A DNA stretch of 64,000 nt from Phragmitibacter sp965284365. Lineage in GTDB: Bacteria > Verrucomicrobiota > Verrucomicrobiia > Verrucomicrobiales > Verrucomicrobiaceae. Below the pieces are notes generated by a model. The model was not told the origin of the DNA, did no database searches, and was given only the letters and a program-made list of their open reading frames with translations. Below, piece by piece: positions 1-7,432 of the stretch; within the stretch, counting starts at the first letter, position 1, and each line of letters opens with the position of its first letter. The translations under genes were made by a program, and so were the position numbers. The DNA is taken from positions 1,612,001-1,676,000 of the forward strand of contig OZ260079.1 in assembly GCA_965284365.1 (NCBI GenBank), written 5' to 3'.

Positions 1-1012
1 CGCCATGGGTGTAACGGAAGGTGAACTCGAAGATTGTGCCGTGGCAATCAAGGGTGATCCGTTTGATCGTGGGGACTCTCCCAAGCGTGGCGAGATGGAG
101 ATTACCGGTCTACCGAAGCTGGAGGCGGTGCCACGCAAAACGAGTGGCCGTATCGAACTGGCCCGCTGGATCACGACACCGACGCATCCGCTGACAGCAC
201 GCGTGATGACGAACCGCATCTGGCAGCATCTCTTCGGCAGAGGCATCGTCCGCAGTGTGGATGACTTTGGCCTGACGGGCGAAGAGCCGACTGATCCGGA
301 ACTGCTTGATCATCTGGCCGTGCGGTTTGTGGAGAGTGGCTGGTCGGTGAAGAAGTTCATCCGAGCCATCATGCTCAGCCGCACTTACCGGCTCAGCAGC
401 ACGGGCGACGGTGTCAAACAACAAGTGGATGGCGCCAACGACCGCTTCTGGCGCATGAACCTGCGCCGGCTGGAAGTGGAGGCACTGCGCGACAGCATGT
501 TCTATGCGGCAGGCACGCTAACTTTTGACAGGCCCAATCAAGTTCAAGTGGCGGGCTTTGGCGGCAAGGGGCGTGATGCTCGATTGCGCAGTCTGACCAG
601 TGAAGAAGAGCCGTTTCGCAGCGTCTATCTGCCGGTGCTGCGTTCCATGCTGACTCCCATGCAGGAGACATTCGACTTCCCTGATCCAAGCCAGATCAAG
701 GGGCAGCGTGAAGTGACGACGGTGGCGCCGCAATCTCTCTTCTTCCTCAATAGCGAAATGGCCAATGACCTGGCTCGGACTGCCGCCATCCGGCTGCTGG
801 ATGAGGATCATCGCGACGATCGTGAGCGCATCAATGCCGCCTATCTGAGGTTGCTCGGGCGTCCGGCAAGCATCGATGAAGTCGAAGCGGCTGTCGAGAT
901 GATGGACAGCCTCTCCGCGGACGATGCCCGCAAAGGTGAAGATAAGATTTACCGGTGGTCGGCCTTTATCCAAGCGCTGATGTCCTGCGCCGAGTTTCGC
1001 TACCTTTCCTGA
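1..1012 (+). CDS. DUF1553 (PSD1) domain protein, C-terminal part
   Basis: The gene enters from the left edge; the frame is open from base 2, so the true start lies outside. About 337 codons are visible. The stretch around residues 45-135 (GRIELARWI..HPLTARVMTNRIWQ..FG..GEEPT.PELLDHLA..GWSVKKFIR..LSRTYR) is typical of the PSD1/DUF1553 domain, found at the C-terminus of large secreted planctomycete-cytochrome proteins in Planctomycetes and Verrucomicrobia. The late motif PQSLFFLNSE also fits. The N-terminal cytochrome-like (PSCyt1) and DUF1549 domains would be upstream. The DUF1501 gene starts 52 bases downstream on the same strand, the usual pairing for this family. The biochemical function of the family is not established; a role in periplasmic polysaccharide metabolism is inferred from the families it occurs with. 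Confidence 0.9.
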   Translation, partial: AMGVTEGELEDCAVAIKGDPFDRGDSPKRGEMEITGLPKLEAVPRKTSGRIELARWITTPTHPLTARVMTNRIWQHLFGRGIVRSVDDFGLTGEEPTDPELLDHLAVRFVESGWSVKKFIRAIMLSRTYRLSSTGDGVKQQVDGANDRFWRMNLRRLEVEALRDSMFYAAGTLTFDRPNQVQVAGFGGKGRDARLRSLTSEEEPFRSVYLPVLRSMLTPMQETFDFPDPSQIKGQREVTTVAPQSLFFLNSEMANDLARTAAIRLLDEDHRDDRERINAAYLRLLGRPASIDEVEAAVEMMDSLSADDARKGEDKIYRWSAFIQALMSCAEFRYLS

Positions 1013-1064
1013 TCTGAATCAATCTATCAATAGACAACCTGAGCCTGAGCAATCCACCGGACCT

Positions 1065-2441
1065 ATGAACACTTGCTCCAATATCACCTACGCTCATACG
1101 CGCCGCGCGTTTCTCCGCTCCACCAGTGCAGGCTTCGGTTGGCTGGTTTTTCAGGCGCTGCAGGCTGAGGAAGCGAGCCGGTCGTCATCATCATCGTATG
1201 TCAGCCCGCTGGCTCCGAAGCGGCCACACCATGCTCCGAAAGCCAAACGAGTGATCTTCCTGTATATGCAGGGAGGTCCCTCGCACATCGATACGTTTGA
1301 CTGGAAGCCGGACATCGCGAGCCGACGCGGTGGGCCGAGTGGCGCGGTGTTGGGATCAGTCTTTGACTTCAAGCCAAGAGGCAAAAGTGGGTTGATGATC
1401 TCGGACGCCTTTCCGGAGTTATGCAAACACGCCGATGAGCTTTGCCTGCTCAACGGGTCGCGCACGAACAACCCCGGACACGCGCAGGCGACGGTGGCTT
1501 TGCATACAGGCAATGAAATGTTTGTGCGGCCCTCCATGGGCGCGTGGGTCGTTTATGGACTAGGGACTGAGGCGCAGAACCTGCCGGGGTTTGTCACCAT
1601 CGATCCGCCGCACGACCAGGGTGGCGCGATGAATTACGGCTCTGCCTTCTTGCCTGCCACTTATCAAGGCACGCGGGTGAGTGCTGGTGGCAGCGCCCTG
1701 CCAAACCTGGCCAATGCCCTCCCCTTCCGTGATCAACGCCATCAGGTGGACTTCGTGCAGAAACTGAACCGGCGCTTCATGCAAGCGCAGGAGCCGGGGC
1801 ATCCTGAACTGGAGGGGGTGATCCAGTCCATGGAACTTGCCTGCCAAATGCAGACATCGGTCCCTGAGGTGCTGGAGCTTGATGGTGAATCGCAAGCGAC
1901 ACTCGATCTCTATGGTATCGGCAACAGCACAACGGATCGTTTTGGCGTGCAATGTCTGACGGCGCGGCGGCTTGCGGAGAAGGGGGTGCGCTTCATCCAG
2001 ATCACCAGCAATGGATGGGATCATCACAACAATTTAAAGCAGAGTCTGGGTGCACGGGCCGAGGCTATCGATCTTCCTATTGCGGGTCTCATCACCGATC
2101 TGAAGCAACGCGATATGCTGAAGGACACGCTGATTGTCTGGGGCGGAGAATTTGGCAGGACGCCGAGCGATGACAAAGGTGATGGGAATGGCCGCGGCCA
2201 CAATGCGAAGGGTTTCACGGTGTGGATGGCGGGCGGTGGTGTGAAGGGCGGAATGCGCCATGGCGCGACAGATGAGACAGGCCGTGAGGCGGTGGAGGGC
2301 ATCATGGGGACGCATGATCTGCATGCGACGATTTTGCATCTGATGGGGCTGGATCATGAGATCCTGACTTACAAGTATGCGGGGCGGGATTTCCGGCTGA
2401 CGGATGTGTCCGGGAGGGTGGCGACGGAGATAATTGCGTAG
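1065..2441 (+). CDS. DUF1501 (sulfatase-like fold) secreted protein, Tat signal
   Basis: A 458-residue DUF1501 protein. The N-terminus has a twin-arginine motif (TRRAFLRS, residues 12-19) followed by a hydrophobic stretch, so Tat export is likely. Family landmarks are the FLYMQGGPSHIDTFD segment near residue 66, the GHAQATVALHTG segment, and WGGEFGRTP followed by GRGHNAKGFTVWMAGGG. DUF1501 proteins have an alkaline-phosphatase/sulfatase-like fold; the substrate is unknown. It directly follows a DUF1553 gene, the usual order for the pair, and the two probably form one transcription unit. A second pair of the same kind lies at 10752-15612 on the other strand. Confidence 0.9.
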   Translation: MNTCSNITYAHTRRAFLRSTSAGFGWLVFQALQAEEASRSSSSSYVSPLAPKRPHHAPKAKRVIFLYMQGGPSHIDTFDWKPDIASRRGGPSGAVLGSVFDFKPRGKSGLMISDAFPELCKHADELCLLNGSRTNNPGHAQATVALHTGNEMFVRPSMGAWVVYGLGTEAQNLPGFVTIDPPHDQGGAMNYGSAFLPATYQGTRVSAGGSALPNLANALPFRDQRHQVDFVQKLNRRFMQAQEPGHPELEGVIQSMELACQMQTSVPEVLELDGESQATLDLYGIGNSTTDRFGVQCLTARRLAEKGVRFIQITSNGWDHHNNLKQSLGARAEAIDLPIAGLITDLKQRDMLKDTLIVWGGEFGRTPSDDKGDGNGRGHNAKGFTVWMAGGGVKGGMRHGATDETGREAVEGIMGTHDLHATILHLMGLDHEILTYKYAGRDFRLTDVSGRVATEIIA

Positions 2442-2508
2442 GCGCGTGGAGCCACGTGAGGCTAAGGGAGGTGACTTGGTCTGGGGTGGAGCGGTACGGA
2501 GATTTTTT

Positions 2509-2535
2509 ACCGCGAAGACGCGAAGGCGCGAAGTT
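2509..2535. repeat. short 8-bp tandem repeat, three units
   Basis: Three adjacent 8-base units (gcgaagac, gcgaaggc, gcgaagtt) lie in the 174-base spacer between the DUF1501 gene and the NADH dehydrogenase gene. The same kind of accgcgaagg-type string is recalled from many PVC intergenic regions. No coding function is seen. Confidence 0.5.
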
Positions 2536-2621
2536 TCTAAGGGGGGTTGAAGGGGGCGCCCTGCGTTGGAGGCTGGGCAAAGGGTGGTTGAGATGGCGCT
2601 GTCTTTGCTCTATGGGTGGGT

Positions 2622-3902
2622 ATGAGTGTGACGAATGCGGGATCGGGTGATTTGCCGAGGGTTGTCGTTGTTGGGGCGGGTTTTGGAGGGCTGGCCGTTG
2701 CGAAGGCGTTGGGGTCTCTGCCGGTGAAAGTCACTGTGATTGACCGCACGAATCACCATCTTTTTCAGCCGCTGCTTTATCAGGTTGCCTCGGCGGGTCT
2801 GTCTCCGGCAAACATTGCCCAGCCGGTGCGATCGATTCTTCGTTCGGCGAAAAACATCGAGGTTTTCATGGCGGATGTGACGAGCATCGACGCGGAGAAA
2901 AAGACGGTCATTACTTCCGATGCCAGTTATCCGTATGACTATCTGATTGTCGCCACGGGCGCGCGGCATTCGTATTTCGGTCATCCTGAATGGGAGAAGT
3001 TCGCGCCGGGCCTGAAGACGCTGGAGGATGCGCTCAATATTCGCCACCGCCTGCTCAATGCGTTTGAGAAAGCGGAGACGGCGACGACGGCTCTGGATCG
3101 GGAGCGCTGGCTGACCTTTGTGGTGGTGGGCGCGGGGCCCACGGGGGTCGAGATGGCGGGAGCGATCAGCGAGATCGCCCGGGAAACGATGCTGAAGGAT
3201 TTCCGCCACATTGATCCTTCGGAAGCCCGGGTCATTCTGCTGGATGCGGCACCGCGGGTGTTGCCGGTGTTTGATCCGAAGCTCTCTGCGGCAGCCGAGA
3301 GCCAACTGCGCAATCTGAAGGTCACGGTGCGGCTGGGCGTGGCGGTGCAGCACATCGACGAGAACGGGGTCACCATTCCGAATGAGACGATTCATGCGCG
3401 CACGGTGATCTGGGCAGCGGGCAATTCCGCCTCTCCGCTGGTGAAGTCGCTGCCGGGGGAATTTGATCGCGCTGGCCGGATCCAAATCACGAAGGAGCTT
3501 CACCTGCCCGGCCACCCGGAGATTTATGTGATCGGCGATACGGCAAGTTGTCCGGGAGCTGATGGCAAACCGCTACCTGGTGTGTCGCCTGTGGCGATGC
3601 AGCAGGGCAAGCAGGTGGCAAAAAACATCAAGCACCAGATCGAAGGCACGCCGCTGGAGCCATTCAAATACTGGGATCGCGGAAGCATGGCAACGATCGG
3701 GCGTCACCGTGCGGTGGCGGATGTGCATATCGCAAAATTTTCGGGATACCCGGCCTGGTTTACGTGGGTGTTTGTGCATCTGGTCTTTCTGATGGGTTTC
3801 AAGAGCCGGCTCTCGGTTTTCTTCATCTGGGTCTGGTCTTATCTGACGCGGAGTCAGGGGGCGCGGCTGATCACGGGGAAAGCCGAGGGGCCGAAGATTT
3901 AA
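2622..3902 (+). CDS. type II NADH dehydrogenase-like FAD/NAD(P) oxidoreductase
   Basis: A pyridine nucleotide-disulfide reductase-fold flavoprotein of 426 residues. An FAD-binding GAGFGG motif lies near the N-terminus and a second Rossmann motif (VVVGAGPTGVEMAG) in the middle, followed by a typical late FAD motif (EIYVIGDTASCPG). After residue 365 comes a hydrophobic segment (WFTWVFVHLVFLMGF) of the sort that anchors NDH-2 to the inner face of the membrane. The likely reaction is NADH oxidation with quinone reduction without proton pumping. The ATG at 2622 was chosen; an in-frame GTG at 2616 is an alternative. A weak hairpin terminator follows at 3919. No respiratory genes are adjacent, so it seems to be a single-gene unit. 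Confidence 0.87.
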   Translation: MSVTNAGSGDLPRVVVVGAGFGGLAVAKALGSLPVKVTVIDRTNHHLFQPLLYQVASAGLSPANIAQPVRSILRSAKNIEVFMADVTSIDAEKKTVITSDASYPYDYLIVATGARHSYFGHPEWEKFAPGLKTLEDALNIRHRLLNAFEKAETATTALDRERWLTFVVVGAGPTGVEMAGAISEIARETMLKDFRHIDPSEARVILLDAAPRVLPVFDPKLSAAAESQLRNLKVTVRLGVAVQHIDENGVTIPNETIHARTVIWAAGNSASPLVKSLPGEFDRAGRIQITKELHLPGHPEIYVIGDTASCPGADGKPLPGVSPVAMQQGKQVAKNIKHQIEGTPLEPFKYWDRGSMATIGRHRAVADVHIAKFSGYPAWFTWVFVHLVFLMGFKSRLSVFFIWVWSYLTRSQGARLITGKAEGPKI

Positions 3903-3918
3903 ACTGAGAATGATCAAG

Positions 3919-3942
3919 GAGGCCTTCGGGAGGCTTCTCTTT
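3919..3942 (+). terminator. probable rho-independent terminator after the NDH-2-like gene
   Basis: GAGGCC pairs with GGCTTC (one G-U pair) around a 7-base loop and is followed by TCTTT. It lies between the NADH dehydrogenase stop and the sulfatase ATG at 3986, which argues against an upstream TTG start for the sulfatase. Confidence 0.5.
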
Positions 3943-3985
3943 GTATTCATGGCAAGAGCAGACGCTGGATGACGTTCCGCTTTGC

Positions 3986-5479
3986 ATGATTCTTCGCGTT
4001 TTTTACAGGCTGCTTGCTGCCTTTATACTGTTTGCCAATGGGGCTGCTTCGGCTGCACCGCAGCGGCCGAATATTCTGATGATCGCCATTGATGATCAGA
4101 ATGACTGGCTGGGGTGTCTGGGGGGACATCCGCAGGTGCAAAGTCCGCATCTGAACGCCCTGGCGGCGCGCGGGACGAATTTCGTGAATGCGCACTGTCA
4201 GGCGCCGCTTTGCAATCCCTCGCGCACGAGCATCCTGACGGGATTGCGGCCAAGCACGACGGGGATTTATGGGCTGAAGCCCGGGATTCGAGAAGTGGAG
4301 GCGCTGAAGGATTATGTGACGCTGCCGCAGGCGCTGAAGCAGGCGGGATATTTCACGGCGTGCTTTGGTAAGATTTATCATGACGGGTCTTTCAAACCCA
4401 AGTTCCGTGAGGCGGAGTTCGATGTCTGGGGGCCGGCGGCTGGCATGCCGAAGCCTGAGACACCGATTGTGAACAAGTTCCTTCATCCGGCGATGGATTG
4501 GGGTGTCTTTCCGGAGAAGGATGAGGATCAGGCGGACTGGAAGATTGCGGATGCGACGATCGCGCAGATGAAGAGCACGCCGGCTGAGAAGCCGTGGTTC
4601 ATTGCGTGTGGATTCCGGCTGCCGCATGTGCCGTGCTATGCCTCGCAAAAGTGGTTCGATCTTTATCCTGATGCGACACTGCAGATGCCGCCAGTGAAGG
4701 CGGATGACCGGGCTGATCTGCCGCGGTTTGCGGACTATCTGGCCTGGAGTCTGCCGGAGCCTCGGCTGAAGACACTGGAGGACATTGGACAGTGGCGGCC
4801 GCTGGTGCGGGCGTATCTCGCGACGATCAGTTTCATGGATAGCCAAGTGGGCCGGGTGCTGGAGGCGCTGAAGAAGAGCGGGCAGCTGGAGAACACGATT
4901 GTCATCGTGTGGGGCGATCATGGGTGGCACCTGGGCGAGAAGGGCATTACGGGAAAGAATACGCTGTGGGAGCGCAGCACGCGGGTGCCATTCATTTGGG
5001 CGGGGCCGGGCATCACGAAGGATGCGCGGTGCATTGAGCCTGCGGAGCTGTTGGATATTTTTCCTACGCTGGTGGATTTGCTGGGTTTGCCAGCGCGGGC
5101 GGAACTGGAAGGGCATAGTCTGAAGCCGCAACTGAAGGATGCGAATGCGGAGAGGCCGTGGCCAGCGATCACGACGCATAATCAGGGTAACCACAGTGTG
5201 CGCACGACGGATTGGCGCTACATCCGGTATGCGGATGGCAGTGAGGAGCTCTATGATGAGTCGCGGGACTCGAATGAATGGGAGAATGTGGCGGCGGATC
5301 CCAAGCTGGCGCGCATCAAGAACGAGCTGGCGCAGTGGCTGCCGAAGAAAGATGTGCCGCCGGTGGCTGGCAGTGCGCAACGAATCCTGACCTATGACAA
5401 AGCGACCGGGAGCGTAACCTGGGAGGGCGAGGCGGTGGATATAAAGGCGCCGATGCCGGAAGGGGCGCTGCCTCGGTAG
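3986..5479 (+). CDS. secreted type I sulfatase, iduronate-2-sulfatase-like
   Basis: A 497-residue sulfatase. A Sec signal peptide (ILRVFYRLLAAFILF..GAASA) is followed by the first metal-binding segment (ILMIAIDDQNDWLGC). The formylglycine motif CNPSR then TSILTG starts at Cys76, so the cysteine should be converted to formylglycine. Further active-site segments are KIYHDG, GFRLPHVP and WGDHGWHLGEKG. The spacing resembles iduronate-2-sulfatase-like members (family S1_7 type, by resemblance only). The ATG at 3986 is preferred over an in-frame TTG at 3941 because a signal peptide begins there and 3941 lies in a terminator. The likely role is desulfation of environmental polysaccharides in the periplasm or outside. 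No sulfatase-maturation gene lies in the window. Confidence 0.9.
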   Translation: MILRVFYRLLAAFILFANGAASAAPQRPNILMIAIDDQNDWLGCLGGHPQVQSPHLNALAARGTNFVNAHCQAPLCNPSRTSILTGLRPSTTGIYGLKPGIREVEALKDYVTLPQALKQAGYFTACFGKIYHDGSFKPKFREAEFDVWGPAAGMPKPETPIVNKFLHPAMDWGVFPEKDEDQADWKIADATIAQMKSTPAEKPWFIACGFRLPHVPCYASQKWFDLYPDATLQMPPVKADDRADLPRFADYLAWSLPEPRLKTLEDIGQWRPLVRAYLATISFMDSQVGRVLEALKKSGQLENTIVIVWGDHGWHLGEKGITGKNTLWERSTRVPFIWAGPGITKDARCIEPAELLDIFPTLVDLLGLPARAELEGHSLKPQLKDANAERPWPAITTHNQGNHSVRTTDWRYIRYADGSEELYDESRDSNEWENVAADPKLARIKNELAQWLPKKDVPPVAGSAQRILTYDKATGSVTWEGEAVDIKAPMPEGALPR

Positions 5480-5584
5480 GTTTCACAGAAGGCGCAGTGG
5501 CGACGGAAAGGATGTGTGAAGTCCTTTTTCCGGAGCGTTTTGGTTTGCACGGCTCGTTTGCACCAGCCAGTTTTGTTTTCCTCT

Positions 5585-6463
5585 ATGAACATCCGCCGCT
5601 CCCTGCTGTTGGCCCTGCCTATCGGGCTTCTCGCCAGTCTTATCGCTTATCTTCCTGCGGAAGAATCAAAAGCGCCCAAGCCGTTGAAGGCGCTTTTGGT
5701 GTTGGGTGGCTGCTGCCATGATTACGCGAAGCAGCAGGATCTGCTGAAGGAGGGCATTGAGTCCCGGGCTAATGTTTCGGTGGATATCCTCTATTCTCCG
5801 GACACCACCACCAAGCCGCACTTTCCGGATTTCGAACGCGCGAACTGGGCGGAGGGTTATGACATTGTCATCCATGATGAGTGCGCCGCTGATGTGATGG
5901 ATCGTCCGTATGTGGACAACATTGTGAATGCGCATAAGGCGGGGCTGCCTGCTGTCGTGTTGCATTGCGCAATGCATTCCTTCCGTAAAGGATTTGATGT
6001 TGGTAATCCGATCAAGCCGGGTTCGGAGCAGGCGATCTGGTTTGATTTCCTGGGTATCCAATCGAATCGCCATGGTCCGAAAGAACCGATCAACATTTCG
6101 TTCGTGGACAAGGAGCATGCGATTACCAAGGGTATCGCGGATTGGACTACTGCCAATGAAGAGCTTTATAACAACATCCAGCCTCCCACGAACTTCCCAG
6201 GCCATCACAGTCTGGCGAAGGGCAAACAGACGGTCAAGAACAAGGATGGCACGACGAAGGATGAGGAAGCGGTGATCATCTGGACGAATGAATATGGCGA
6301 CAAGAAGGCGCGTGTGTTTGGCACGACGCTGGGACATCAAAATGAAACGGTGGGCGATGCACGATATCTGGATCTTATCACCCGTGGTCTGCTTTGGGCG
6401 GCGGGCAAACTGGGTGCAGACGGCAAGCCTGTGGAAGGTTATGCGCCGGTGGCGAAGAAGTAA
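5585..6463 (+). CDS. ThuA-domain secreted protein, copy 1
   Basis: A 292-residue ThuA-like protein with a glutamine-amidotransferase-like fold. A signal peptide (NIRRSLLLALPIGLLASLIA) is followed by KALLVLGGCCHDYAKQQ, then YDIVIHDECAAD and AVVLHCAMHSFR, the usual ThuA landmarks, and it ends with GTTLGHQNETV..RYLDLITRGLLWAAGK. ThuA was described in rhizobial trehalose utilization, but PVC genomes carry many secreted ThuA proteins of unknown activity. The ATG at 5585 was chosen because the signal peptide starts there. Copy 2 follows after 37 bases and shares most landmarks, which indicates a tandem duplication. Confidence 0.88.
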   Translation: MNIRRSLLLALPIGLLASLIAYLPAEESKAPKPLKALLVLGGCCHDYAKQQDLLKEGIESRANVSVDILYSPDTTTKPHFPDFERANWAEGYDIVIHDECAADVMDRPYVDNIVNAHKAGLPAVVLHCAMHSFRKGFDVGNPIKPGSEQAIWFDFLGIQSNRHGPKEPINISFVDKEHAITKGIADWTTANEELYNNIQPPTNFPGHHSLAKGKQTVKNKDGTTKDEEAVIIWTNEYGDKKARVFGTTLGHQNETVGDARYLDLITRGLLWAAGKLGADGKPVEGYAPVAKK

Positions 6464-6500
6464 TTTTATTATCTGGCCTGACACGACTGACTTCGCTGCC

Positions 6501-7331
6501 ATGAAACCATTGCTCCTTATCTTCTGCGCCACGATCGCGTGTGCGCTTCATCTGACGGCTGACGAAAAGGCCGCGCCTGCAACTACGAATGAAGTCACCA
6601 AGCCGCTTAAGGTCTTGCTCGTGACCGGCGGTTGTTGTCATGATTATGAACAGCAGAAGTGGATTCTGTCCGAGGGCATCAGTGCGCGTGCGAATGTGGA
6701 GTTTACTGTCGTTCACGAGGAAGGGCCGGAAGGGAAAAAGGATAAGACGCACAAGATCAGCATCTATGAAAAAGAGGATTGGGCGAAGGGCTACGACGTT
6801 GTGCTGCACAACGAGTGCTTTGGCGCAGTGACGGACGATGCCTTTGTGGAGCGCATTGCGAAACCCCACTTCGACGGGGTACCGGCGGTGATGTTGCATT
6901 GCTCAACGCACAGCTATCGTGCGGCGAAGACAGATGAATGGCGCAAATGTCTGGGTCAGAAAAGCATGAGCCATGAGAAGAATCGCGACCTGCTCGTGAA
7001 GAATGTCGCTCCGGAACATCCGGTGATGAAGGGCTTCCCTGCGGAGTGGCTGAACAAGGCAGACGAACTGTATAAGAACGAGCTGCTGTATGATAACTTC
7101 GTTCCGCTGGCCAAAGCCTTCGGTGAAGACACGCAGAAGGATCACTTCCTGATCTGGGTGAACACGTATGGCAAGGGCAAGGTCTTCGGCACGACGATGG
7201 GTCATGGCAATGCGACGATGCAAGACCCGGTGTTCCTGGATCTGGTGACGCGCGGGCTGCTGTGGTCTTGCGGCAAGCTGGATGACGAAGGCAAGCCGGT
7301 GGCGGGGTATCAAGCGGCGGCGAAGAAGTAA
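6501..7331 (+). CDS. ThuA-domain secreted protein, copy 2
   Basis: A 276-residue paralogue of the preceding gene. The signal peptide is KPLLLIFCATIACALHLTA, followed by KVLLVTGGCCHDYEQQK, YDVVLHNECFGA, AVMLHCSTHSYR and GTTMGHGNATMQDPVFLDLVTRGLLW. The frame is open upstream into copy 1, but the ATG at 6501 begins the signal peptide and is the credible start. It is probably co-transcribed with copy 1; a strong terminator at 7361 ends the pair. The function is unknown; carbohydrate metabolism is an inference from the family and the neighbouring sulfatase and esterase. Confidence 0.88.
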   Translation: MKPLLLIFCATIACALHLTADEKAAPATTNEVTKPLKVLLVTGGCCHDYEQQKWILSEGISARANVEFTVVHEEGPEGKKDKTHKISIYEKEDWAKGYDVVLHNECFGAVTDDAFVERIAKPHFDGVPAVMLHCSTHSYRAAKTDEWRKCLGQKSMSHEKNRDLLVKNVAPEHPVMKGFPAEWLNKADELYKNELLYDNFVPLAKAFGEDTQKDHFLIWVNTYGKGKVFGTTMGHGNATMQDPVFLDLVTRGLLWSCGKLDDEGKPVAGYQAAAKK

Positions 7332-7360
7332 TTTGCTAGAGCACTGTTATCGATTGTTGA

Positions 7361-7390
7361 GAAGGCCGCGTTGCGGCCTTCTTGTTTTTT
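7361..7390 (+). terminator. rho-independent terminator after the ThuA pair
   Basis: A perfect 9-bp stem GAAGGCCGC / GCGGCCTTC with a 3-base loop (GTT) is followed by TTGTTTTTT. It closes the ThuA transcript 29 bases after its stop. Confidence 0.85.
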
Positions 7391-7432
7391 GAGCCAGCTA
7401 CACTTTCACTGTTTCTATCTATTAAGACATTC

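Noticed and set aside
2610..3515. 301-codon minus-strand frame across the NADH dehydrogenase gene
   Set aside because: Low-complexity Arg-rich product, fully inside a clear plus-strand enzyme.
3947..5380. Long open frame on the minus strand across the sulfatase gene
   Set aside because: Its protein is Arg/His-rich without domains and mirrors the sulfatase frame; it is an antisense shadow in GC-rich DNA.
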